Part shown: positions 49,704 through 61,000 of the stretch, piece by piece
How positions within the stretch are numbered: the first letter of the stretch is position 1
Layout: each line of letters opens with the position of its first letter
Source: Chrysophaeum taylorii
Lineage: Eukaryota; Sar; Pelagophyceae; Pelagomonadales; Pelagomonadaceae
Direction of reading: 5' to 3'
Assembly: GCA_029834535.1 (NCBI GenBank)
Contig: JAQMWT010000437.1
Span: forward strand, 1-64,000
Length of the DNA stretch: 64,000 bases
Made by a program: the position numbers and the translations under genes
The notes under the pieces: generated by a model
Databases searched by the model: none
What the model saw: the letters and a program-made list of their open reading frames with translations, nothing else
Told to the model about the DNA's origin: nothing

Positions 49704-52700
49704 ATGGCGACTCGCGACCCACAAGTCCTGAGTCTGGAAGTAGCGACGCAATTCGCTACACAACAAGCTCTCGTTCAACAGTTCAAAGCCGATTTATTTG
49801 CTCAGTTCGCCGCTGATTGCCAACGGCGCAAAGCTAATTTCTTGGATCAACTCGCCGCTGATCATGCTATTCTCAAAGCCAGAATCGCCGCTGATTACGC
49901 TGATCTCAGAGCCAAAATCACTGTAATCGAAGCTCAAGATGAGCAACTCGATCAAGACGTGCAACTCGATCAAGACGAGCAACTTGAACAAGCTCCCCAA
50001 CCAGCTGTTCTTCCGGCAACTCCTCTCAAGCACAAGCAAACTTCTCACGAAGTCGCGACCCAAGACCCGATCATCTCGATGGTCACCCCCCCTCATGCCG
50101 ACAACCCCACTGGATGTCAAACACCCCACGGCAAAGTCTCAGACCCAACTGCCTTCCCTCCGGACCCAGGCATAGCCTTCCCTCCGGACCCAGGCATAGC
50201 CAAGGTTACTCCACAACCTGGCACACCCCACATCCACGAGGACACTCCAACTTGTTCAAATATCGCACAAGCAATGTTGAACACTCCACCACCACTAAAC
50301 ACTATTCCCTTCACTCCGCCAACCCCACCGGAGCCTCCAACTCCTTCACTGGAGCCTAACTCCCCACTATCGGCGACTCCCGCTACACCACCTATACAAG
50401 TTCTCCAACATCCTCGTCAACCCCCTCGCCGCACCACTCATCTCCTTGATGATCATGCCATACACGGCCATGACGGCCCCGGCACCTTCATCCCTGACCA
50501 AGCCCCCACCGCGGCTCAAGCTCATGCCGCTCCACTGTCGGATTCCCTTGTCCGATATCCATCATCTTCCGCAAGTCACTCTCCTCAGGACTTTCCTCTC
50601 CATCCACAAGACCATGCCACCTACGGCCACGACGGCCCCGGCACTTCCATTTCTACCACAGCTCCTTCCGCGGCTCAAGTTCCTGCCGCCCAACCATCGC
50701 ACCCTCATGACCGACCTTCATCACCTTTCGAAAGTCGCTGTTCCCCCGATTTGCACCTCCACCCGCGTGACTATGCATTCTACGACTACGACCATTCCTC
50801 CGTCCCCACTCGAGTCCCCATTCAAGCAACACTCCACCTCCTTTCTCAAAGTTTCAATGCACCCCCGTCCGCGCCCCAACGCGAGTTGGCCGCCACTACG
50901 GCTGCATTCCGCTCCCAAACCGCTGAATTCGCCGCAACCAAGGCCATGCTCATTCACAAGGATGACGCTTTGTCCTCCACAGCCAACAAACTCAACATCA
51001 CCGACGCCGCCCTGGCTTTCGCCACTGCCCAGCTCGCCATTCAAGCCGACGAACTGGTCTCCACCCAAGCCGAACACCATCTCACCCACACCCAGCTCAA
51101 GGCACTCGAAACTGCCCACGCTGACATCCGCAGCTCCCACCTTGAAACCAACGCCGTCCTCCAAACCATTCTTACCTCATTGGATGCCACTCACCCCACC
51201 CCAGATGCTGCATCGCATCTTTTACCTCCTTTCCCCATCCACAACCAACCTTCATCCCCTTCCGAACCAACCTCCAAAGCCTCTCCCCCGATTCTCCCCG
51301 AGTATCATCACCACCTCCACGGATGCCCCGGACCTGGTTCTCCTGGTTCACCACCCACTCCGTCTCTCTGTTCTCAACCCCCCGCCATCTCTGGCCCCTC
51401 CTCTACCCACTCACTCTTCGCCTCTTTGGCACCCCCTGAACCCCTTTGCACCCACTCGCCTTATCAGCTACCTGGTTCATTCCAACTCGACCACATCCCC
51501 GCGTACGAGTTGCGAGGGCGTACATTCAACACCGGCGACCGTACCCCTACCACCAGCGACGATCACCACGTGCAAAGTCCCACCAAGAATCAAGACCACC
51601 CACATCAAGAGTCGACAAGTTCCGAACTATCAAAAGACAGCTCTTTGCCAGATGGTCATGCTCACCATCATGCTGCCGAGACATGCATAAGGGCTTCTTC
51701 TCTCCTCGGGCAGAACGGCCCAGGAAGCAATCTTGTCGAAGAAACACCAAGCCATCTCGTTCCCACTTTCGACAAGTCAAAGAACAAGACACCTCGAGAT
51801 GTTCCCGAGTATTATGCCTACATCGACTATGGCAACCACATCCAAGAATCTAAAGCTCCGCCGTATTCCATGCACCGGGCACAAGAGCCGCAGGCCACTG
51901 ACAACATCCCCTCTGATTCAGTCCCCTGGTATGATGCATACAACGAAGTGGCAAGACCCACTTCACAAGCCTCGAAGATGGTTTCCTCGACCATTCCAGA
52001 TCAGCCGCCTGATCCAAGCACCACCATTGACCCCGCAATGCCGAATCCACAAGGACAAGACACGCTGTCAACGGTCCCACGGTCAACATACTCGCAGGCA
52101 CTCACCGCACCTGCAGGTATCAGCTTAGATTCACAAGGCATTCCCGCCTTATTCGATATCTATCGATCAGCAGCTCCCGATCTCGTCGAAGCTGGTTCCG
52201 CCTCGCCGCCTCCCCTCCTCGAAGACAGGCGCGCACTGCCGCTCACCGGCACTTGCTGCTGCACCCACCATCCACCTTCTCGGTTGGATGCACTGGATGA
52301 CACGGCTCAGCAGGTTGCATGGACCCATCTGCGACCACCGTATAACGATTTGATGGATGTCTTCGCACGAGCACCAGTCGCAACACCTGATCACCCGCTC
52401 CCCAACTCTCAGTCAGAGGACGCACTCCTTTCGACTACCGATCCTTATGTCTCACCGCGACCAAGCCTCTGGAAACCTTTCCCCATGGCTGCAGTAATAG
52501 ACACAGATTTCGAGAGTTCTGAACGACCCGATCAGCCGCAAACTATGCACGATTCCATTGCGACCACTTCGGTCCTGTGTGTCCCCTTGCATAGCTCTCT
52601 TCTGGATGCCACACGCTTGCGCTGCCTCCGGAAAATCGACGTTGCGCTCTCAGGAAACATTCTCCTCGCACTATGCACAGACTTGCTTCAACTGAACCAC

Positions 52701-53858
52701 TTCTGTAAGCATTTTCGCATCCCTACCTTGCAGACAAGTCAGCCGCGAGCCACACTCCTTTTGGCACTGACTTCGGACCACCCGCATCACGCGCTTTCGC
52801 TCTTGGAGCATGACACGCTTTTCGATGCTCTCCGCGTCACCGCCTTTAACACCAAGACACTCGTCATTTCCACCGACACTCCGCGCCGCTACGTATCTCA
52901 CGACCTTCAGATCACCAACCTAAGTCGCTCGCGCCCGCACCACGTCGCGCACGCCTTACGAGGGCGTATTTCAATTGGTGATCTCACAGGCCTTTCGATG
53001 CATTTTCCGACGTCCGACTTTGAACTTACGAGTTACTTTATGGCAATCCCCAATGCCAAGACGTTTGAAGCTGCGCAATCATGTATCTGGAACTCCAAAG
53101 CCACTGAAACTGCCAGACAAGAGAGGACTCAGCTCTCAACAAAGGCTCAACAGCTACTTAAAGTCTCGCACATAGCAACGAGTACTATCTCGCAGTCTAT
53201 ATTAGACGACAAGACGAAAGATAAGACCACAACGGCCAGCTACACCAGCCAGCTCATTGATGTAGCAGACGAGACAACGCAAACCAACTGCACAGCACGA
53301 TTCCAGACTATGCAGACGATGCTCAGGTCCAACGCTCAATTACTCGACCACGCAAACGCTCTGTCACCTCACCTTGCACTGCTACTGACTCCTGTCTCAT
53401 TCATAGCTGATGCACCCCATCCGATGGACCAATCCCTAAGAAATGTCCCGCTCGCAGAAGCACCACCACAGGACACAAAGGTACATCATGAAGACACAGG
53501 TAAGCGCACCACGATAATGCGCACAAGCTCATTGCGCCTATCCGATCACGACGAGACGAAGCTACAGCTTTGCTTGACCCCTTCGCCTCTGGAATACAAA
53601 GGCCGCCTCTCAGCCCCCCAGGCACCTGACCCTTCCCTGTCGCTGCAATCCGTATTAGCACAGACGATCTCGCCTTCCTGCACGACTTCAGATCAGGCAC
53701 AAGCCAATGTCAGCACTCTGCAGAGTTATGCGCACCCGCTGGAATTTTACCAGCACGGCTACCTCACTACCTCAGCCAGTCAGGTCACTGCACCACCTCG
53801 GTCTCCCCTGACACCAGGTCGACGTATCGCTCATTCGCGACCACCTCAAGTCATCTAA
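49704..53858 (+). CDS. Giant Pro/Ser/Thr/His-rich ORF, possible element ORF1
   Basis: 1384 residues from the ATG at 49704. An Ala/Gln/Asp-rich N-terminus (~1-110) with helical repeats of LDQD is followed by a Pro-rich region with in-frame duplications (FPPDPGIA twice; units containing HGHDGPGT/YGHDGPGT twice). Next is a coiled-coil segment (~385-495; ELAATTAAFRSQTAEFAATK, AHADIRSSHLETNAVLQTIL), more Pro/Ser/His-rich text, and a C-terminal third that looks more globular (RLRCLRKIDVALSGNILLAL, LSMHFPTSDFELTSYFMAIP). No CCHC knuckle, RT or other motif was seen. In-frame peptide repeats favour translation, but the strand is very poor in G, which makes stop-free frames likely. It could be a gag-like ORF of an unclassified element. 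Confidence 0.45.
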   Translation: MATRDPQVLSLEVATQFATQQALVQQFKADLFAQFAADCQRRKANFLDQLAADHAILKARIAADYADLRAKITVIEAQDEQLDQDVQLDQDEQLEQAPQPAVLPATPLKHKQTSHEVATQDPIISMVTPPHADNPTGCQTPHGKVSDPTAFPPDPGIAFPPDPGIAKVTPQPGTPHIHEDTPTCSNIAQAMLNTPPPLNTIPFTPPTPPEPPTPSLEPNSPLSATPATPPIQVLQHPRQPPRRTTHLLDDHAIHGHDGPGTFIPDQAPTAAQAHAAPLSDSLVRYPSSSASHSPQDFPLHPQDHATYGHDGPGTSISTTAPSAAQVPAAQPSHPHDRPSSPFESRCSPDLHLHPRDYAFYDYDHSSVPTRVPIQATLHLLSQSFNAPPSAPQRELAATTAAFRSQTAEFAATKAMLIHKDDALSSTANKLNITDAALAFATAQLAIQADELVSTQAEHHLTHTQLKALETAHADIRSSHLETNAVLQTILTSLDATHPTPDAASHLLPPFPIHNQPSSPSEPTSKASPPILPEYHHHLHGCPGPGSPGSPPTPSLCSQPPAISGPSSTHSLFASLAPPEPLCTHSPYQLPGSFQLDHIPAYELRGRTFNTGDRTPTTSDDHHVQSPTKNQDHPHQESTSSELSKDSSLPDGHAHHHAAETCIRASSLLGQNGPGSNLVEETPSHLVPTFDKSKNKTPRDVPEYYAYIDYGNHIQESKAPPYSMHRAQEPQATDNIPSDSVPWYDAYNEVARPTSQASKMVSSTIPDQPPDPSTTIDPAMPNPQGQDTLSTVPRSTYSQALTAPAGISLDSQGIPALFDIYRSAAPDLVEAGSASPPPLLEDRRALPLTGTCCCTHHPPSRLDALDDTAQQVAWTHLRPPYNDLMDVFARAPVATPDHPLPNSQSEDALLSTTDPYVSPRPSLWKPFPMAAVIDTDFESSERPDQPQTMHDSIATTSVLCVPLHSSLLDATRLRCLRKIDVALSGNILLALCTDLLQLNHFCKHFRIPTLQTSQPRATLLLALTSDHPHHALSLLEHDTLFDALRVTAFNTKTLVISTDTPRRYVSHDLQITNLSRSRPHHVAHALRGRISIGDLTGLSMHFPTSDFELTSYFMAIPNAKTFEAAQSCIWNSKATETARQERTQLSTKAQQLLKVSHIATSTISQSILDDKTKDKTTTASYTSQLIDVADETTQTNCTARFQTMQTMLRSNAQLLDHANALSPHLALLLTPVSFIADAPHPMDQSLRNVPLAEAPPQDTKVHHEDTGKRTTIMRTSSLRLSDHDETKLQLCLTPSPLEYKGRLSAPQAPDPSLSLQSVLAQTISPSCTTSDQAQANVSTLQSYAHPLEFYQHGYLTTSASQVTAPPRSPLTPGRRIAHSRPPQVI

Positions 53859-54040
53859 TGGACGACTATGATCTCGAGCATGAACTCATTGCAACGCTTG
53901 AGTCATACCCAAGAAGGAATCCTACTTTGGAGTCACCTCAACCACTCCCACAGGAACTTTGGCCACCAGACGCCACCCATGTGCTCATGGTTTCTCCATT
54001 GGTTTCTCCAAAGCATTTGACTGCAGCAGAGACAAAATGA
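53858..54040 (+). CDS. Small ORF overlapping the preceding stop (TAATG)
   Basis: The ATG at 53858-53860 shares its A with the TAA stop of the 1384-codon ORF, giving TAATG, an arrangement used for coupled re-initiation in some two-ORF retrotransposons. The ORF has only 60 codons (MDDYDLEHELIATLESYPRR) and no recognised motif. It may be the truncated start of a second element ORF or coincidence. Confidence 0.25.
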   Translation: MDDYDLEHELIATLESYPRRNPTLESPQPLPQELWPPDATHVLMVSPLVSPKHLTAAETK

Positions 54041-54950
54041 AACCTCCCCATGCGACTATAACCGCATTCTCGTTTGGGACACAAGCATTTACTTCATGTC
54101 ATTTGTTTACGCCCATAGTACCGCGACACACGGCAACCAAGATAGAAGTGGACTGCGTTCCACCCTCATCTCTGAGCACCACCCCCGACATGCTGCTCCC
54201 GGCACTACTAGCCAGTCCCATCACGTCTGATTCAGCTCCCATCGCTTTGTATGACGTCATATGTATTATTCGATTAAAGCCCAGACACCGCACAGGCTAC
54301 AATGCACTCGCGACGGCACGCTCACCGCCCCTCTCGGTTTAGACTACAAACATTGCGCCATACCCATGGTACACTCGCAGTCAACTGAGACGCACGCTCG
54401 CTTGTCGCACAGTACGATGCCCAAACACCTTTCGATTCATGATACGCAGAACACTGTCGTCTCAGCCACCGCTGAAGCGCCTCCTCCGACCGCCGCCCGG
54501 CTCTGCGCTCGTTTCGCAATCATGGTCTCTCGGTCTCACCGGCAATTCGAAGATTTCACCCAGTTCGAATTACGAGGGCGCATTAGTATTCCACCGACGA
54601 CAAGATTCGTTTCGATTCGTATCAGTCATACCTCCTATGGCTACTCTGGCTACATCGGAACACAATTCACGGCATGTACCGAAGTCCCTCTTTCTAAGGA
54701 CCTCTGTCACACGCAAAGACCTGATAAGTATTCATCGTTCCTCTCCGCTTCAACGCGACTCCCGACGATCCAATCCCCGACGATTTGTGATGACACTAAG
54801 TTCCGTCATCAATGCAATTCAGATCCTCCCACGCTCTTCCGTCAATCTCTCGCAGGTCAGACCTCTCAGGTTTCAGCATTCCACCCTCGCTCGATTTTAT
54901 CCAGCATGCTGCCATATGCAAACGAAGTTCAGTCACGCCAAAGCCACTAA
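54041..54950 (+). other. C-rich stretch with overlapping open frames
   Basis: Frames of 127, 171 and 229 codons overlap. One contains FELRGRISI, matching HALRGRISI and YELRGRTFN in the preceding large ORF, so this is probably decayed continuation or duplication of the same element sequence rather than separate genes. Confidence 0.35.
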
Positions 54951-55515
54951 CTAACTAACTAACTTCGGACCTCCCGGGCATGGGAGCCAGGCTGGGCCGG
55001 TAGTAGCCGGTCCAGGATCACAGAGCAAAAATCACAGTTGGGGTAGAAGCTTGGGAAGAAATTGCATGGATGGCGGACCGCCACTGCGCGCGGTCTTGTG
55101 CGAGGTCGTGCCACGAGTTGAAGGGGATGTCGCATTTCCGGAGTGCCTTGGCGAGCGACCTCCCGTACGTCATCTGCGGAGCCCCCGGTGGGCGCTTGGA
55201 GCGGACCCAAGACGAGAGCATCTTGCGAGGGAGTCGGGAGAAGGGCATGCGGGCGACGTGACCGGCCCAGCGGAGCTGGCGGCGCGTGACGTAGACGTCG
55301 ATGGACTCGAGGCCGAGGCGCCGCCGCAGGATCTCCGTTGAGATGTGGTGGGACCAGGGTGTTTCCGGGTCACGACACATGACGCGGGCGCACTGCGCGT
55401 GGAAACACCGCAGCCGGCGGAACAGGACCTCGGTGAGGCACCACGATTCCGCACCGTGAAGGAGGATGGCCAGGACGAGCGAGACATAGACGAGGTCACA
55501 GTTATCGCTAGTCTC
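54951..55515 (-). mobile_element. LINE 3' end, best-preserved copy
   Basis: One minus-strand frame (to 55018) encodes VYVSLVLAILLHGAESWCLT, RRLRCFHAQCARVMCRDPET, RRQLRWAGHVARMPFSRLPR and MLSSWVRSKRPPGAPQMTYG, then LAQDRAQWR, the C-terminal region that follows the RT in a LINE group. The 3' tail is (GTTA)n, seen on plus as CTAACTAACTAAC at 54951-54963. It is 5'-truncated and inserted into the C-rich element. The copies at 16750-18300 and 23254-23325 belong to the same family. Confidence 0.8.
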
Positions 55516-57245
55516 GCGCAATAAATGCCCGCCACCAAATGATAGCCGCACGCAGAGTACTTTGCTCACCTCTTTTCACGTCCCTCCCAGCACTATGCTT
55601 GACGTTGAAGCTCTGCACCATTATGGTTCGGTTACAACACAACTTCACACGAAATCCTCGTCCAGTTCTGATCATATCTCGCATCCGTCGACATTGTTAT
55701 CAGAATCATGCTTCGGACACAACTCAGACTGCACTAGCGTATTACGCTCCTATGACGCACTCGGTTCGCTCCTCTCCGTTCGCACTGCAGGTTCCATCTT
55801 GCAGAACTCTGAGGCCAACAGCCGCCATTGCGATTCGCACCCAGCCGACGCTTCCCGTAGCACCCGCGAAGATAATCCCAATCTCCACAGGTTGGACACG
55901 CGCTCTGCTCTCAGCATTCCACCGAATCTCACTGCCGCACACCGCTAGCCCCACCCAGTTGTGTTACTAATCAAAGGATGTCAACTGCCATGCCTATCCA
56001 CTTCTTCATTCCCACGCACTCGCTGCTTGCCACAGTCTCACATGACTCATTGCCGGACAGTTCTCGCATTATGGACAGGACCTCACATCATGTTCATTCT
56101 TCGGACATCCCCCGTCCACAGATTAATCCTCTCTTGCAACATACGCTCCCTACACGTTGTAAACTGTACAGCTCTCGCATATCGACAACACCCTTCTGTC
56201 GAATGTCTCCTTTCAGTCACTGCACGATTCACCAGGGATGCACCACGCTCCTCGCGCTTGTACATCAAGGGAAGTTTGATTCTGGTGAAAACGCTTCGTT
56301 TGATTCTGATGAAAACGACTCCGGACATGAAATGAATGTATTAGTCGATTGTAACAGTTCAGGATCACTTTACAACATAGAACACGAAAGATGCGACTTC
56401 GACCATACCTTCGAAGTCAACCTCCCCTGGCACGGACACTATCTTCAAGCAGTCCATCGCCTTCAGGCATTCTCTTCTGTTGCCCAACTCTTCTGCATTT
56501 TCTGCACGTGGCACCGACTCGTCAGCATCTCATCTTCCAGAAACAGCTCCGCCTTACTCGCTCTCATTACGACGATTACCTTACCATGTCGAAACCGATT
56601 TGGTTAAATGGTCATATCTCTTCATGGGATCACGCTAGCGCTCCGTCACATCGTCCAATCTTTACTAGTCCAACATTAGCCACAATAGACTCACATCCCT
56701 ACGGCCACTCTCATTATTCGCCTTTCGATCAACCATTGCTGCTGCACAATTCCCGACTGCCTGACCCATGATCCCTCCTGTTATTATTCGTTAGATCACC
56801 TGCTCTACTCAAATGCTCCCCCAGACACTTAGGATTTATCCACCGGCACGCACCGTCCCCTATATCATTAGCCACCGAGCAAGATGACGATCTGATCTCG
56901 CACAACATTCGCCATACTTCATCGCTAGCCTACTTAGCATCTTCCTCCACTTTTCTTCTTACTCACGATCGATGCTTTCCTTTCTTTGATCTTCCGCTCT
57001 TCTCCTTTCTCACTTCACACACCACCTGCGTTTCGTTTTCCTCTATCTCTTTCATGCACTTCGCTCACTTTCCTTCAATACCTCCTCACGACTCGACATC
57101 CCTTTGTCCTTGGCCAGACATTTGTTTTGTTTGTCCCAGATTTCGCTCATCCCGAGTTCAATCTGCCGAGGGCGTCGAGGTAGAAAATCCCACTTAGGGT
57201 TAGGAACCCCCTCCCCTTAACCTCATCGCATTCACACTTACAACC
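55516..57245. other. C-rich, G-poor region without supported gene
   Basis: The plus strand stays poor in G, so frames of 120-210 codons arise without motifs. Its composition matches 49.7-54.9 kb, so it is probably the other flank of the same insertion, split by the LINE. Confidence 0.45.
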
Positions 57246-57257
57246 ACTAAATCGCTG

Positions 57258-57363
57258 TGTCGCACACCGTGCTGCTCTTTGTGTCGTTCGAGGACAGGAC
57301 GAAAGCAGCACTACCACTGCCACCATTCTCTACCAGAGGCACAGTGATTTTTACTGTTCTCTA
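57258..57363 (+). repeat. ~115-bp direct repeat, right copy
   Basis: Second copy of the segment at 49376-49487, ending TTTTTACTGTTCTCTA and followed immediately by the (AAT)n-type tail of the RNase H-encoding LINE. Confidence 0.8.
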
Positions 57364-58035
57364 ATTATTATGGTTTGCAACTCCCAGGCTCAGAGAGCCA
57401 GAAAAATGATCGCTCAAAGGAAGAGAAACACAAAAGAAGAGAAGACCAAAGACGACCGCAGAGGAAGGCGATGGAGCAAAAAAGAAAATGGCAAGGCAGA
57501 CGGGAAAAACCGGAAGGGGCGGTAACGCAGTGAGACGCGTGGTGAGCGACAAAAAGAGCGCATTGTAGGATGAGGTGCAAGAGAGGCGTAGACTGGAGGA
57601 GACGGCAAAAGGCGCATGGTGGGATGAGGCGAAGAGAGGCGGAGGGGACAGCAAAATGAGCGCAGAGCACGTAGGTTGGGAAGGGGCCAGAACGAGTGTT
57701 TGGGGTAGAGAGATGGGACTGGTTCAGAGGCAGGGCCGCCGCGACCGCCGTCGCCGCCAATACCACCCATGTTATGGGGCGATCCAAGTCCGCCGCTTGT
57801 AGTCAGGCGGGAGAGTGATCCTGCTCAGCGCAGGTTGAACGCATGTGGTAGAAAGAGAACCCATAGCAAAGAACTGGAGAAATGGAGCAGGAGATGGGGC
57901 AATACAAGGAGGCCGTTTGTACGAAGGCGGGAGTGAAATCTCGCTCAGCGCAACTTGTGGAAACAGAACTAGAGGCCAAAACGGAAACCTATGTACCAAC
58001 GGGGGAGACGCGTCCAGTGTATTATTATTACTATT
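57364..58035 (-). mobile_element. RNase H LINE 3'-UTR fragment
   Basis: GGTTTGCAACTCCCAGGCTC after an ATTATTAT tail matches 58041-58062 and the edge copy at 63893-63915. Internal near-repeats (GCGATCCAAGTCCGCCGCTT versus GCAATACAAGGAGGCCGTTT; GCTCAGCGCA twice) are present. No coding sequence. Confidence 0.65.
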
Positions 58036-61000
58036 ATTATTATGGTTTGCAACTCCCAGGCTCAAAGAGCCAGAATAGATGAGCGCAAGGAAACAAGGAA
58101 GCACCAAGAATACAAAGGATATGCGCGCAGAGGGGAAGACGGATGAAGCAAGAACGCACATTCTCATCAGAGGCAAAGGTAGGAAGAAGGGAGCAAGGCA
58201 AAAGGAGTGACGCAAGGAGCTCAAAGAGGGCGAGGGGAAAGAAGAATAGAGAGTAGCGGCAGGCGTGGTGATGAAAATAATAAATAAATAAATAAACAAT
58301 AAAAATAGACACGAGGAGACGACGCTAAGCGACCGTTGCAGCGCATGATGCGAAACCTCCCAAACAGGCCTCCATAATTTTGTCCGGGCGAGGCAGCCAA
58401 ATGTCGCGAGAAGACGAGATAACCACACGTCATCAGCATCGACGTCACGAGCAACAAGGACGTCAATAAGCGCCGCCCGCAAACGACCGCGCACGAAGTC
58501 ACATGCAGCGTCGGTGCCATATGCGAAGGGTAGGGCAGACGAACGTCGTGGTCGTAGATCAAGCACAAGAGCAGTGTGGGAAGCAGAGGGACGTGAAGAC
58601 GACCGGTCCTGTAAAGTCAAGCTGGCAAATACAAGCGGATCGAGCAGCAGAGTAGCCAATAACTCTGTCTCGCCGTCGTCAAAATGGGATGTGGGCAGGT
58701 AGTCAGAAGATGGTGAAGGGACTCGGAAGAACCAGGGCGGCGACAACAGCGACACGTGTGATCAGGGACAACAAATCTCCAGGCAGCAGAGCGCTGTCGG
58801 GTGGCTAATTGCGCCACGAGGAACTTGACCTGCATGGCACGCGTCATGAATGACTTGCACGAGCCGACAAAAGACGTCCGGAACAGCAAATTGAGAGGAC
58901 GGACGTCGGCAGGCTCATAAGCACGAAGGCGCGCAATGCCAAGCTGCGTCAGCAAAGTGGAGCGAACCCCATCAAAGAGACGGCGCCGCTGGAAGGTGAC
59001 GAACAAGTGTCGGCCATGGCAGAAAAGCATGCGAGAAGGTTCATCCGCACTCGCTCCACACCGGCCATGCGCCGCAAGGCCATCAACAAGATGATGTTGG
59101 AGAGACTCGACAAAGGTGAACTGGGAAGAAGATTTGCGACGTTCGGGTGGCCTTGCACCCACTCGAGGTGAAATGAACCAAAATGTGTCGTTGAGCGTGG
59201 AGTGAAGTGCGCAGTCTCATCCCAAATATCGCTGGATGTGACTGGCACGCGCTGCGAGAGGCCAGAATGTGCGAGCACAGCGCCTTTATTGTCAAGAACA
59301 GCTTTGACAGGTAGCCGAGGGAGTACATCACGTAGGGACCAAAAGTGCAGCTTGTGCGGCGGCATAGATTCTGCCTATGACCTCAGCACGATACGCAGAT
59401 AGAGTTCCAGGACCGGGAGCGACCCGCAAAGCGAAAGTGTAGAGGCGAGGGGCCGAAGGATCGAAAATGGCTACAGCGGCTCCGCCCCACCTTTGAACAC
59501 GGATCCGTCATTGGCCACGTAGAGATGATTGATGGGCGGTCTAGGACCACAGCCATCAAGCGCAGAACGAGGCGTTGCCCACATACGAAACCGGGCGGCG
59601 ACAGTCGGCAGCGTAGGTGCCGGAACCGAGGTCGGGGGAAGAGTGGAGGACGTGGGAGGCGGGGTTGGATGCGCGGCGGCGGGTATGGAAACAAGTAATA
59701 ATTTCGTTACGCATTGCATCGGGATTTAACGGCAAAGAGAAAGGTTCCGATGAAACTCGCCAGCGGGGCAGCGGCGTTTCACGGGAAGGCGACGCATACC
59801 GACGCAAGAGACCGTAACGGCCGTGGCTTGCGGGACAAACCACGCTGCAGGATCCCAGTCAAGTGACAAATCATAGGGAAGCACACGAAACGGTCGCACA
59901 GCCAGGTCAAAGGGGGTCAAAGGGTATTGGTCACCGCCAGCGCAAAAAAGGATGCGTGTGTGTGTGTCTGCCGCGGCCCGTGACACCGTGGATACGACAC
60001 TCGTACCAAACCCCTTCGAGTTTACCGTCAGCTGTACCTGGCTGCAGCTCGCGGTGATACGTCCGGAATTCCAATTCACAGACGAGCGCGATTTATCACC
60101 GTCCGTGTCTTGCACCTCAACTATGCGCAGGTGGCCGTCAAACATGCACAAGGCAGTCACCACGGATGATACCTGCCATGGCGCGATCGGCCCGAAATTC
60201 GGACCCAACAAGACCGGCAGCATCCACGCGGAGTAATGTCTTAAAGCGCGCGACGAACCAAGCACGGTCCACCGCTGAACGAGGAATACATGCTTCATGG
60301 AAGGTACATCCGTCCGCCGCGAGGAAGGAAGTGGACCACCAGACCTCGTTCTCGAGGCACACCCGTTGCAGCTTGATTGTATCAGGGACAGGCCAACCAA
60401 CAGCGAGCGCGAGATCGACAACAGTGCGATCGGATGGAGCAGCGGAGCAAGGGAGCGGACCACCCCCAGTAAGTTGCACGTCATTTGAACTGGCCCATAC
60501 GATGGTGCCCTCCACCCACCCGAAACGTGTGCGGTCCGTGGCAATAGAGGTGATCTATTTGGCATTTGCAGCATATGGCTGGATTCGAAGACGGGAGAAC
60601 TGGCGCCAGAACGCATTCGAGCCTGGCGAATGAGCGCCTCAATCAACCGTGTCGCGAGGCCACCCCGATGCAACAAACGCGCCATCCATTCCAGACGATC
60701 CGCATGAATTTTGTCAACCCAGGATGGTAAGCCGGCATCACCTCCGAGGTTTGCGGGTGTTCGTATAAAACCAACCGATTAGTTCGTTCGCCCGAACGTG
60801 CTCGCTTCAACAACAGAGAACAGAGACTCCACTTCACGTTGAAGTAAATCCACAAAGCACTGTTCGAAACGGTCAAAACGAAAGCGATAGGCAAGCTTGC
60901 TCCAGAGCACTTGGTCAAGAAGGTATGCTATCCGGGGATACCGGAACGGCGCGGAGCTTAGCCACAAAATCGTCGACAATATGACGAATTGAATCTGCAA

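Noticed and set aside
49367-57363. The ~115 bp direct repeats as LTRs of the 7.8 kb insertion
   Set aside because: No TG...CA ends, no primer-binding or polypurine tract next to them, and the left copy reads as part of the copia frame.
57368-57787. 139-codon and neighbouring Ser/Phe/Leu-rich minus ORFs as genes
   Set aside because: They lie in the repeated 3' UTR of the LINE and change frame between copies.
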